Assembly: GCA_900315435.1 (NCBI GenBank)
Contig: OMYY01000009.1
Span: 1-64,000 of the forward strand
Reading direction: 5' to 3'
Length of the DNA: 64,000 bases
Source of the DNA: an uncultured Spirochaetaceae bacterium
GTDB lineage: Bacteria > Spirochaetota > Spirochaetia > Sphaerochaetales > Sphaerochaetaceae
Below the pieces are notes generated by a model, which made no database searches, was not told the DNA's origin, and saw only the letters and a list, made by a program, of their open reading frames with translations. How positions within the stretch are numbered: position 1 is the stretch's first letter; every line of letters starts with the position of its first letter. Made by a program: the position numbers and the translations under genes. Shown here in pieces: positions 17,699-25,035 of this stretch.

Positions 17699-19201
17699 AT
17701 GGACATCACGAAGATCGCACCGCAAATCATCCAGACGGAAATTGATGGCGTAAAGGCCACCTGCATTGTCCTTGGCGACACCCACACCCACCTGCCAGGC
17801 TATCTTCTGCAGGGCAAGAGCCAGATTGGATTCGCATTGAAGGACGGTCTGGTCAACGCCATCCCCTGGGAGGGCATCGCCATCGTCGACGGCATGCAAT
17901 GCCTCAGGCTCCCTTCCATGCCCCTGTATTCGGTGTGGGAACTGGCCGACAAGCGGCGGGGAGAAACCCTTTCCTTCGTACGCGACTTCATCCAGCTTCT
18001 TGGCAGGATGGAGGAAAGCTACATCTCGTTGGAGAGCGGAACCATCCCATTGTGGAGGATGTACGGGCTGGATGGGGGCGGCGTCTTCCTGCTGCCTCCA
18101 TCCCTTTCCAGCGCGATCGAGGCATGCATGGGCGAACAGGCGCGCGAGGCCAGCTTCAACGACTGGGTCCATTACGACCTGCACAAGCCGTACACCCTGA
18201 TCGACCAGATGGCCCAGCTGCTGTACCTGGGCGCCACCGGAAGAGTACCGCTTGCCAACCCGGACACACGGGAGGACCATTGCGACATCCTCCCACTCCG
18301 CCTGCTGGGAACCAATCTGGAGCCGGAGCTGGTGCGTTTGGTCGACGACGTGCTGCACGCCAAGCTGACAGAACAACGTGACCTGACAGGAAACCAGCAA
18401 CCCCAACACGCGCTTTCCTGGCTCGGGGACCAACTGGCCTCGATGCAGTGGCCCGGACCTGTCGAGTCGAGACCGGACAGGGACGCAATCTCGCTTTTCG
18501 AGGAGCGGCAGCGCAAACGGGCCGCAAGGCGCCGTTTCTGGCGCAAGCGTGGATGGCTGGTGGTCACCATCACCGCCATCGTCCTGGCGGTCGGCTGCTT
18601 CACCGCAGGCAGGATCAAGCAGGCATTGACCCCTCCCTATACCTACGGCATGAGCGACGAGCAGATCATCGCCGAATACTATGCGGCCCAGAGCGAACTG
18701 GATGTGCAGAAGCTGGACGCAAGCCTCGCTCCCCACGTGAAAAGCCCCGCGGAACTTGAGGTGATGAACCTCTTCGTCAACCGCCAGACCCGACAGGCCT
18801 ACGAGAACATCAACGCGATCATCAACGTCAACGACTGGATCGCCCAGGGAAGACCCGCCATCGGTTCCTCACAGGGGTTATACGGAGTGACCGACGTGCA
18901 GGTCACGCAGACCTCGGCTGACTCCTATCAGGTGACCAGCACGATCTACACGCCCTTCCCCTACGACGAGGAGGACGAGACTGCCAAGGCGAGCGCCGGA
19001 CACACGTTGGCCTTTGTCTATACCCAGAAACAGGATTTTACCTTCGCGACCAACAAACGGGGATGGAGGCTGATCGCCAGCATCACCAATGTGGACTACC
19101 GCAAAGTGGAGACGATTGAAATACCCGTCACGCCTGACAAGCCGTCGCAAAAAGCTCAAGCTGCAAACGCCGCCTACTCTCTGGCGTCTCCAGCCAAGTG
19201 A
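17699..19201 (+). CDS. Single-pass membrane protein with possible degenerate kinase-like N-domain
   Basis: 500 aa. Residues 1-260 are cytoplasmic and unrecognised. Segments such as GGGVFLLPPSLSSAI and YLGATGRVPL recall pseudokinase C-lobes seen in some spirochaete membrane proteins, but no catalytic HRD or DFG is visible. A very basic stretch (RQRKRAARRRFWRKRG) precedes the single TM at about 284-304. Residues 315-490 form an extracytoplasmic domain (YGMSDEQIIAEYY, later GLYGVTDVQVTQTSADSYQV) that looks like an NTF2/SnoaL-type fold. Third gene of the RqcH-like/Memo-like operon, 2 bp after the Memo stop. Its 3' end overlaps convergent miaA by 74 bp. Confidence 0.65.
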   Translation: MDITKIAPQIIQTEIDGVKATCIVLGDTHTHLPGYLLQGKSQIGFALKDGLVNAIPWEGIAIVDGMQCLRLPSMPLYSVWELADKRRGETLSFVRDFIQLLGRMEESYISLESGTIPLWRMYGLDGGGVFLLPPSLSSAIEACMGEQAREASFNDWVHYDLHKPYTLIDQMAQLLYLGATGRVPLANPDTREDHCDILPLRLLGTNLEPELVRLVDDVLHAKLTEQRDLTGNQQPQHALSWLGDQLASMQWPGPVESRPDRDAISLFEERQRKRAARRRFWRKRGWLVVTITAIVLAVGCFTAGRIKQALTPPYTYGMSDEQIIAEYYAAQSELDVQKLDASLAPHVKSPAELEVMNLFVNRQTRQAYENINAIINVNDWIAQGRPAIGSSQGLYGVTDVQVTQTSADSYQVTSTIYTPFPYDEEDETAKASAGHTLAFVYTQKQDFTFATNKRGWRLIASITNVDYRKVETIEIPVTPDKPSQKAQAANAAYSLASPAK

Positions 19202-20084
19202 CGGAGGAGAAGCTTTTGAAGAAGGTCATCTGCCGCTTTGCGTAGAGGCGGCTGTCGCGTACAATCTCCGCCTTGATGGTCGCAAGGCTGCACTCCCCTT
19301 CCTTGCGGGCAGAGAAGAACTCACGATAGCCGATTCCTTGCATGCCAGGCCAAGATTCTTTGGCTCCATGGGCAATCAACCCCCGGATTTCATCCAGCAG
19401 CCCTTCCCGGAACATCTCCTCGACCCGCAACGCGATACGCCCGTCCAGTTCTTCCTGAGGCCGGGTCAGACCATAGACCAAGGGTTTCATTCCGTAGCGG
19501 GGAGTATCGCTTGGCTTGAAGGCGGAGAGCGGTTTCCCGCTATACCGATAGACCTCCAGCGCACGGGTGATCCGGTAGGCGTCATTGGGGTGGATGCGGA
19601 GCGCGCTTGCCGGATCGACCCGCTCCAGTTCCCCATACGCCCAGCCGAGACCTTTCTGTTCCGTCTCTTCGGCCACCTCGGCCCGGACCGCAGGGTCGCT
19701 GGCGGGAGCCTCGGAAAGACCATAGAGGAAATGCTTGAAGTAGTAGGCGGTACCGCCACAGAGAATCGGGACCTTCCCCTGCGAGACGATGTCGCGGACC
19801 GCCTGGTCGGCGAGCTCGATGAACCTTGCGACCGTGAATTGGTTCCAAGGGTCCTCGACATCAATCAGGTAATGACGGATAGAGGCACGAACATCGGCCG
19901 ACACTTTCGCCGAACCGATGTCCAATCCCCGATAGACTTGAATGGAATCCGCATTGATGACCGCGAACCGGTCAGGATCGAGGCGTGTGAGAAAATCAGT
20001 CTTCCCCACTCCCGTCGGGCCGAAGAGAAAGACGATACGGGCGAAGGGGTTACTGCTCCGCAGGCTGGAACTTGATTTCGTCAT
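19128..20084 (-). CDS. miaA: tRNA dimethylallyltransferase MiaA
   Basis: 318 aa from the ATG at 20084. Walker A GPTGVGKT (22-29), NADSIQVYRGLDIGSAK, HYLIDVEDPW, and LCGGTAYYFKHFLYGL are the DMAPP/ATP transferase signatures; the C-terminal YAKRQMTFFK is also typical. It adds a dimethylallyl group to A37 of tRNAs that read UNN codons. The start is uncertain: the first in-frame ATG downstream of the open region overlaps rpoZ by 35 bp and has no SD. An in-frame CTG (codon 8) is the only start closer to the conserved core. Its stop lies inside the 3' end of the convergent gene. Confidence 0.93.
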   Translation of the reverse strand: MTKSSSSLRSSNPFARIVFLFGPTGVGKTDFLTRLDPDRFAVINADSIQVYRGLDIGSAKVSADVRASIRHYLIDVEDPWNQFTVARFIELADQAVRDIVSQGKVPILCGGTAYYFKHFLYGLSEAPASDPAVRAEVAEETEQKGLGWAYGELERVDPASALRIHPNDAYRITRALEVYRYSGKPLSAFKPSDTPRYGMKPLVYGLTRPQEELDGRIALRVEEMFREGLLDEIRGLIAHGAKESWPGMQGIGYREFFSARKEGECSLATIKAEIVRDSRLYAKRQMTFFKSFSSVTWLETPESRRRLQLELFATACQA

Positions 20085-20250
20085 TGACGGCTTTTTCGAG
20101 AACGACACTGACGATTTTCTCGTTCTTCTTCTCGATCTCCTCACCGCCACAGCCAGGTTGGCTCAGGATGTCCGCTTCCTTGATGGCTGCGCAGGTCATC
20201 TGGTAGACGTTGCCGGAAAAATCTTCAATTTCTTTCAAAGGGATGCTCAC
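20050..20250 (-). CDS. rpoZ: RNA polymerase omega subunit-like protein
   Basis: 66 aa. VSIPLKEIEDFSGNVYQMTC matches the N-terminus of spirochaete omega subunits, which lack most of the canonical RpoZ. A short acidic/basic tail with KIVSVVLEKAVNDEIKF follows. Omega helps fold and assemble the beta-prime subunit. I chose the GTG at 20250 rather than the GTG at 20259, because AAGGAG is 8 nt from the former and abuts the latter. Assignment rests on the short N-terminal similarity I remember for this phylum, so it is moderate. miaA overlaps its end. Confidence 0.65.
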   Translation of the reverse strand: MSIPLKEIEDFSGNVYQMTCAAIKEADILSQPGCGGEEIEKKNEKIVSVVLEKAVNDEIKFQPAEQ

Positions 20251-20314
20251 GCTCTTCACTCCTTGTACGAAGTACGAATGGTACTATACGCAAAAAAAAC
20301 AAACGTGTACAGAC

Positions 20315-20836
20315 TCAGGCGCCCAGGCTCCGGGCCTTGGCGACAATCCGTGAGGCAACCTCTTCGGCCGGAATACCGGTAGTGTCGATGACCAGGTCGG
20401 CCACGCCGGTATCGCTGTTGTCGATGCCATACAACCGCTTGTAGCGGGCGCTGTCATGGGCGTCACGCTCACAGGTCTCACGCATGCGCTGCTCCAACGT
20501 ACCGCCCTCGCGCTTCTGGATCCGTCTGGCGCGCTCTTCGGGAGAAGCGGTCAGGTACACCTTCAAGTCTGCTTCCTTCAGCATCCAGATGGCCAGCCTG
20601 CTGCCGAGCACGCAATCCTTGCTCGCCAAGGCAAGCCGGACTTGACGGGAGTCTACCTCACGGTCCGGCTCGTCGCTCGTCTCAGCCAGCCTGCAGAAGT
20701 CCCAGAAGTCCATGTTCCGCTCCTTGGCCAGGGAACGGAACGTAAAATTGATCATCGGATAGCCTAGGATCTGGCTGACGAGTGTGGTGACCGTGGTGTT
20801 GCCACAGCCGCTCTTGCTGCTGATCGCGATTCTCAT
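20315..20836 (-). CDS. Cytidylate kinase-like P-loop protein
   Basis: 173 aa. The N-terminus IAISSKSGCGNTTVTTL aligns with the P-loop of archaeal-type cytidylate kinases, but the invariant Walker lysine is Asn13 (GCGNTT instead of GxGKTT). LGSRLAIWMLKEADLKVYL, then ARRIQKREGG and RYKRLYGID keep the lid and NMP-binding layout of the family. It probably phosphorylates CMP or a related substrate; the Asn change makes catalysis uncertain, although I recall similar GN variants in spirochaete relatives. ATGA overlap with yicC. Confidence 0.75.
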   Translation of the reverse strand: MRIAISSKSGCGNTTVTTLVSQILGYPMINFTFRSLAKERNMDFWDFCRLAETSDEPDREVDSRQVRLALASKDCVLGSRLAIWMLKEADLKVYLTASPEERARRIQKREGGTLEQRMRETCERDAHDSARYKRLYGIDNSDTGVADLVIDTTGIPAEEVASRIVAKARSLGA

Positions 20837-21699
20837 TCGATATTCCTTATTTGCTCACGGATATTTTCCAGACTGTCCTTCATCCGGACCACCTGCAGGT
20901 TCATCTCGACAATCTGGCTCTTGCTTCCGATGGTGTTGATTTCCCGGTTCATCTCCTGGCAGAGGAAGTCAAGGCGCTTGCCGACCGGCTCCCGCTCTTC
21001 CAGAAGTCCGTCATAGGCCTTCAGATGGGTGGACAGCCGTTTGACCTCTTCGTTGATCGTGTAGCGGTTCAGCATGACCGCCACCTCCTGGAGGATCCGG
21101 TTCTCGTCGTACTGTTGGTCTCCGAGCATCTCGTCCATGCGGCTTCTCAGGTTCTGCTTGACCAGCAACTCCAGTTCGTCGGCGTGGGCCGCGATGACGG
21201 AAAGGCCGTCCTTGACCTGGTCTCCCAATCGGACCAAGTCGTCGTGGGTCGCCTTTCCCTCCCGCTCCCTGCTCTCGGAAAACTGCTTCAGCGCCTCGTC
21301 AAGGGCTTGAAACAGGGCTGTCCCGTAGCGCTCTCCGTCCTGCCTGACGCAGGAAAGCAGTCCTTCCTGGGCAAGGTAATCAGCCAAGGAAGGTCGCAGA
21401 TCCCCGCCCGCGACCTCGGCAATCTGCAGGAATGCGTCGTGATACGCCTTGACCGCCTCTTTGTCGACCATCAGGTTGACGTCGTTCTTGGCGCCGACAA
21501 TGCGGACGGCAAGCTCGATGTGGCCACGCCGGGCAACCTCGCCGATGCGTCGGTCGATGTCCATCTCGTAGGATGCGAGATAGTACGGCATGGTATGGTC
21601 GATATCCAAATAGCGGTTGTTGTAGGATTTCACCTCGACTTCCAGCTGGAACTCGTCGGTCGTCACCGTCGCCGAACCATATCCGGTCATACTGGTCAT
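20833..21699 (-). CDS. yicC: YicC-family endoribonuclease
   Basis: 288 aa, the family's normal length. It starts MTSMTGYGSA, the YicC hallmark, followed by SYNNRYLDID and, near the C-terminus, GKRLDFLCQEMNREINTIGSKS, the conserved DUF1732 region. YicC-like proteins are reported RNases that affect small RNA stability. Neighbouring kinase and MurC genes overlap it by 4 bp on each side, forming a tight minus-strand operon. Confidence 0.93.
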   Translation of the reverse strand: MTSMTGYGSATVTTDEFQLEVEVKSYNNRYLDIDHTMPYYLASYEMDIDRRIGEVARRGHIELAVRIVGAKNDVNLMVDKEAVKAYHDAFLQIAEVAGGDLRPSLADYLAQEGLLSCVRQDGERYGTALFQALDEALKQFSESREREGKATHDDLVRLGDQVKDGLSVIAAHADELELLVKQNLRSRMDEMLGDQQYDENRILQEVAVMLNRYTINEEVKRLSTHLKAYDGLLEEREPVGKRLDFLCQEMNREINTIGSKSQIVEMNLQVVRMKDSLENIREQIRNIE

Positions 21700-23162
21700 A
21701 GATTCTGCTTCCTTTGGGAGACGATCCGGCTTGTCAGAAAGCGGTTGTTTCCCGCTCCCATAGTAACGAGAATATCTCCTTCCATCAACCAGCTGGCACA
21801 GATGCGGACAGCATCGTCGTCCGTGGCGGCATAGGCCACCGCCGACAACTTTCCATACAGGGTGCGGTCGATTTTCCGCTGCAAGGCTTCGGCCAAGAGC
21901 AGGGCGGCGTCCCCGCCTTGATCGCTGTCGCCCCGGGCGGAGGCGTAGGTCTTTTGGACGACCACCTTGTCGGCGGTGGCGAGCGACTTGACGAAACCAG
22001 GGAACAGCGCGCGGGTACGGCTGGCGGTATGGGGGCAGAAAAGCACCATGACCTGCCGATCCGGATGCTGTTGCCGCAGGGCTTCGACTACCATGCGGAT
22101 CTGGGTGGGATGGTGCGCGTAGTCGTCCAGATACAGCACTCCGTCCTCGTCCGCCATCATCTCCATGCGGCCGACGGTTCCCGGATATCTGACGATATCC
22201 CGCAACATGCCGAGCAATACGGTCGGCAATGCTTCGCCAGTCACCAACATGCCGTCGTCCAGATACAGTTTTGGCTCCTTGGCGTCCAAGAGCATGCAGG
22301 TAGCCAAGAGCGACGCCCCGACCATGTCGTCAATCCACTGCTCGCTCTGAGAAGGCAATTCCACGTAGGTGGGCAACAACCCTATCCCGTACAGGGTCTT
22401 CTGGATGCGCCGGATTCCGAAGGAACCACGCTCGGAAAAACCATATGGCAGCAAGTTCAGGTCGCTCCGGTGCTCCTTTGCCCACAGATAGAGTTCCCGC
22501 GCGTGCTTGTCATCAACGCAAATGACCAGGAATCCGCCCCGCTCGATCTTGTCGGCAAAACCGCGGAAGCTGGCGACATAGTCCTTCTCTGTCGGGAAGT
22601 AATCGGGGTGGTCCCACTCGATGTTGGTAATCAGGGCCCCCCTGACATGATACGCGAGGAAATGGTCCCGGTACTCGCAACCTTCGAGGAGGAACGCCTG
22701 CCGCCCTTGGCAGGGCATGCGCTCGCTGCCCCGCAGCATCGACCCGTAGACCGCATAGAAGGGGAACTGGCTCCGCTTGCCCTGTCCGAGCAGGAAGGCC
22801 GTCATGGCGGTACAGGTGGTTTTCCCGTGGCTGCCAGCCACCACGTAGCTGTCCTGACGCCGGGTCAATATGGCGAGGAACTCGTTGTAGTCCGCGACCT
22901 TGCAACCCGCTTCCCTGGCACGCGTCAGAATCGGGAGATCCTTCGGATAGGCGCTGCTGTAGACGACCCAATCGGTATGAGGGGGAAGCAACGCCGGGTC
23001 AAAGCCGACGTCGCGCCGGATCCGGTGGCCTTCCAGTTGCGCTTCGGTACTGAAGACTTCTTGCCGGTCACAGCCAGCGACCTCCATGCCCCACTCGTCC
23101 AGAAGCACGGCGAGCGCAGCCATTCCGGTTCCCTTGATTCCTACCAGGTAAAAGGATTCCAT
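21696..23162 (-). CDS. murC: UDP-N-acetylmuramate--L-alanine ligase MurC
   Basis: 488 aa. The N-terminal Rossmann-like domain begins YLVGIKGTGMAALA. ATP loop GSHGKTT is at residues 110-116. The central NIEWDHPDYF and the C-terminal DDYAHHPTQIRMVVEAL and FCPHTASRT are Mur ligase markers that place it as MurC or the related Mpl. The SHGKTT start and overall length favour MurC. It adds L-Ala to UDP-MurNAc in peptidoglycan synthesis. It lies 80 bp after the zinc-ribbon gene and overlaps yicC. Confidence 0.88.
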   Translation of the reverse strand: MESFYLVGIKGTGMAALAVLLDEWGMEVAGCDRQEVFSTEAQLEGHRIRRDVGFDPALLPPHTDWVVYSSAYPKDLPILTRAREAGCKVADYNEFLAILTRRQDSYVVAGSHGKTTCTAMTAFLLGQGKRSQFPFYAVYGSMLRGSERMPCQGRQAFLLEGCEYRDHFLAYHVRGALITNIEWDHPDYFPTEKDYVASFRGFADKIERGGFLVICVDDKHARELYLWAKEHRSDLNLLPYGFSERGSFGIRRIQKTLYGIGLLPTYVELPSQSEQWIDDMVGASLLATCMLLDAKEPKLYLDDGMLVTGEALPTVLLGMLRDIVRYPGTVGRMEMMADEDGVLYLDDYAHHPTQIRMVVEALRQQHPDRQVMVLFCPHTASRTRALFPGFVKSLATADKVVVQKTYASARGDSDQGGDAALLLAEALQRKIDRTLYGKLSAVAYAATDDDAVRICASWLMEGDILVTMGAGNNRFLTSRIVSQRKQNL

Positions 23163-23242
23163 CGATTTCCGCCCTCTACAGACAAGAAGGGCTCCCTGTC
23201 ACCAGAGAGTCCTTCCCCAACAAGCAGGTGCTGGATGTCAGT

Positions 23243-23467
23243 TCAGTTTTCAGCAGCGGGCGCGGCAGCCTCGGCTGCGGCCGGCTTGGCACTGGCGGCA
23301 ACGTTCTTGATGTGGGCGTCGCATGCCTTGCAAACGTTGACCTTCTTGTCATCGACAGTCTGCTCATACAGCAGCTTCACACCACTTCTCTTGCAGACAG
23401 GGCAGGTTCCACGACCCTGGTTCGGGTGTTCCTTTCTGATTCCAGCTCCTCTATGTGCTTTGGACAT
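23243..23467 (-). CDS. Small zinc-ribbon protein
   Basis: 74 aa. CPVC and CKAC pairs spaced by about 24 residues form a zinc ribbon. The N-terminus MSKAHRGAGIRKEHP is strongly basic, and the tail is an Ala/Pro-rich low-complexity stretch. Small proteins starting MSKAHRGKGI occur in spirochaetes; the function is not known to me. The basic head suggests RNA or ribosome binding (inference). SD GGAAGGAG is 7 nt upstream, and a strong promoter (23508-23537) makes it the first gene ahead of murC. Confidence 0.8.
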   Translation of the reverse strand: MSKAHRGAGIRKEHPNQGRGTCPVCKRSGVKLLYEQTVDDKKVNVCKACDAHIKNVAASAKPAAAEAAAPAAEN

Positions 23468-23507
23468 ATCTATCTCCTTCCACGTAAGTTCATATTGAAC
23501 ATTCCAG

Positions 23508-23537
23508 ACTATAATAGATTGGAGTTTTCACTGTCAA
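23508..23537 (-). promoter_or_regulatory. Promoter of the zinc-ribbon/murC/yicC operon
   Basis: Minus strand consensus TTGACA (23532-23537), 18-nt spacer, TATAGT (23508-23513), giving a leader of about 35 nt. Confidence 0.7.
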
Positions 23538-23547
23538 GGGAAAGGGT

Positions 23548-24555
23548 TCAACGGCTGTAGGAGAGAGAGACAGTAGCCTGCACATCGCTCGCCGTCCCCT
23601 CTCCCGCATATACCTTCGCAGGAAACTCGGCGTAAGCGTTGATCCTCCATCCCAGCAGGGTCACCACGACCCCAGCGCTCTGTGTCGCATCTCTCCAGTC
23701 CATGTCGAACAGTTTGTCCCTTGAGAAGGGCTGCCGCCATCCGGCCATGAAGTCGACCTGCGCGTCGGGCAACATCTGCATCTTCACGTCGATGCCGCCG
23801 CACAGCGTGCTGGCATCCTGGAACGGATGGACCAATTCCACGGAAATCCCCGTCTTGAACAGGTTCAACTGGCTCCGCCGGTTGAAGGTAGGAGAAAAGA
23901 GCGACAAGCCAAAACAAAGGTTCTCGTACAGGTCCTTCCCGCTGAACTCCAGGCTTCCCTCGTCCGATGCCTCGGCGAACTGGTCGCTGACGGCACCGAT
24001 GGTGAACCAGTCCATGTCGAGCATCGCTCCGAGGGCGGCAGTCACCTTGGTCGAGTTGGGTTTCGTCTCATAGCGGGAAAAGAAGGTCTGCACCGCCAAA
24101 TCTGACAGTTCGCGACCCGCATCGATCTCGAGGGAGGTCCGCTTCATCGCCGTCTGGGCGTTCAGACTGAGACCGGCGGACAGCCGTTTCCAGTTATAGG
24201 CCCAATCCATCTGCAGGTACGTGTATTTCAGCGCGTTGTACAGTCCGTCCTCGCGTTTGGTGAACTCGGTGGTCTGCTCGAGGGTGAAGCCCATGCGTCT
24301 GCCACAAAAGGAGAGCATCAGGCCGCTGGAGGGCTCGTTGACATAGCCGTTGTCCGTCACCCATAGCGAGGCAGAAATACTGCCGGGGTTGAAGACAAGC
24401 GATGCGGGGTTGGCGAACATGGTACCATAGGAGTCGCTCAACGCGATTCCCCGGACACCCATCCCCCTGTGCTGGTCATCCTGCATGTCCGCGACACCGG
24501 CAAACACGCTGGCGCTGACGGAAAGCAACAGGATGGCGAGCAGACAGCGTCTCAC
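23548..24555 (-). CDS. Exported outer-membrane beta-barrel-like protein
   Basis: 335 aa with a clear signal peptide (about 1-19, ending SVFA-GVA). The mature N-terminus has GVRGIALSDSYGTMFANPASL, where the NPASL segment is typical of PorV/FadL-like and UPF0164-type spirochaete barrels. Alternating amphipathic stretches and the C-terminal ATVSLSYSR fit a barrel. Role unknown: transport or secretion accessory. It overlaps the TSCPD gene by 4 bp. Confidence 0.65.
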   Translation of the reverse strand: MRRCLLAILLLSVSASVFAGVADMQDDQHRGMGVRGIALSDSYGTMFANPASLVFNPGSISASLWVTDNGYVNEPSSGLMLSFCGRRMGFTLEQTTEFTKREDGLYNALKYTYLQMDWAYNWKRLSAGLSLNAQTAMKRTSLEIDAGRELSDLAVQTFFSRYETKPNSTKVTAALGAMLDMDWFTIGAVSDQFAEASDEGSLEFSGKDLYENLCFGLSLFSPTFNRRSQLNLFKTGISVELVHPFQDASTLCGGIDVKMQMLPDAQVDFMAGWRQPFSRDKLFDMDWRDATQSAGVVVTLLGWRINAYAEFPAKVYAGEGTASDVQATVSLSYSR

Positions 24556-24803
24556 AACGCCGCTTGCCTCAGGGCCTGGGCCAGCTGGTCAGGGCAACTG
24601 GTCGGGCGGAAACCACAGGTGGTTCCCGAAAGAAGGTCGGCGATCTCGCTGGCCTTATGGCCTTTGACCAAGCGGACAATGCCCTTGTGGTTGCCGTCAC
24701 ACCCACCCACGAAGGAGACGTCCTGGATGACATCATTGTCGTCAAGGACTACAGTGATTTTGCGAGCGCACACACCGTGCGGAGTAAAGTCCAATTGCTT
24801 CAT
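24552..24803 (-). CDS. TSCPD-domain protein (TIGR03905-type)
   Basis: 83 aa. The conserved core FVGGCDGNHKGI and GFRPTSCPDQLAQAL contains the TSCPD motif that names the family (also found at the end of vitamin-B12-dependent ribonucleotide reductases). No enzymatic role is established for the stand-alone form. It has no SD; a -10 hexamer ends 7 nt before the ATG. Confidence 0.88.
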   Translation of the reverse strand: MKQLDFTPHGVCARKITVVLDDNDVIQDVSFVGGCDGNHKGIVRLVKGHKASEIADLLSGTTCGFRPTSCPDQLAQALRQAAL

Positions 24804-24810
24804 GGAAACC

Positions 24811-24840
24811 AGTATATCCTATCCAGAGCGCTTATGGCAA
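24811..24840 (-). promoter_or_regulatory. Promoter abutting the TSCPD start
   Basis: Minus strand TTGCCA (24835-24840), 18-nt spacer, TATACT (24811-24816), then 7 nt to the ATG. Predicts transcription starting at the start codon. Confidence 0.6.
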
Positions 24841-25035
24841 CGCTTTCGTTCTCATTGATAAATACAACTACTTTATCAGAAACAAATTACGCACTCATGC
24901 AAACGTAGCGGCACCGTAATGCGTACCAGCCGAAGGCTTGATGGAACAGGCCGTTCCGCATCGTTTCCGGCCGGCGGCCATTACGACAGAGAACGCGGCA
25001 TAGCAAAAAACGGGCGCTGATGCTAGCATGGAGGC

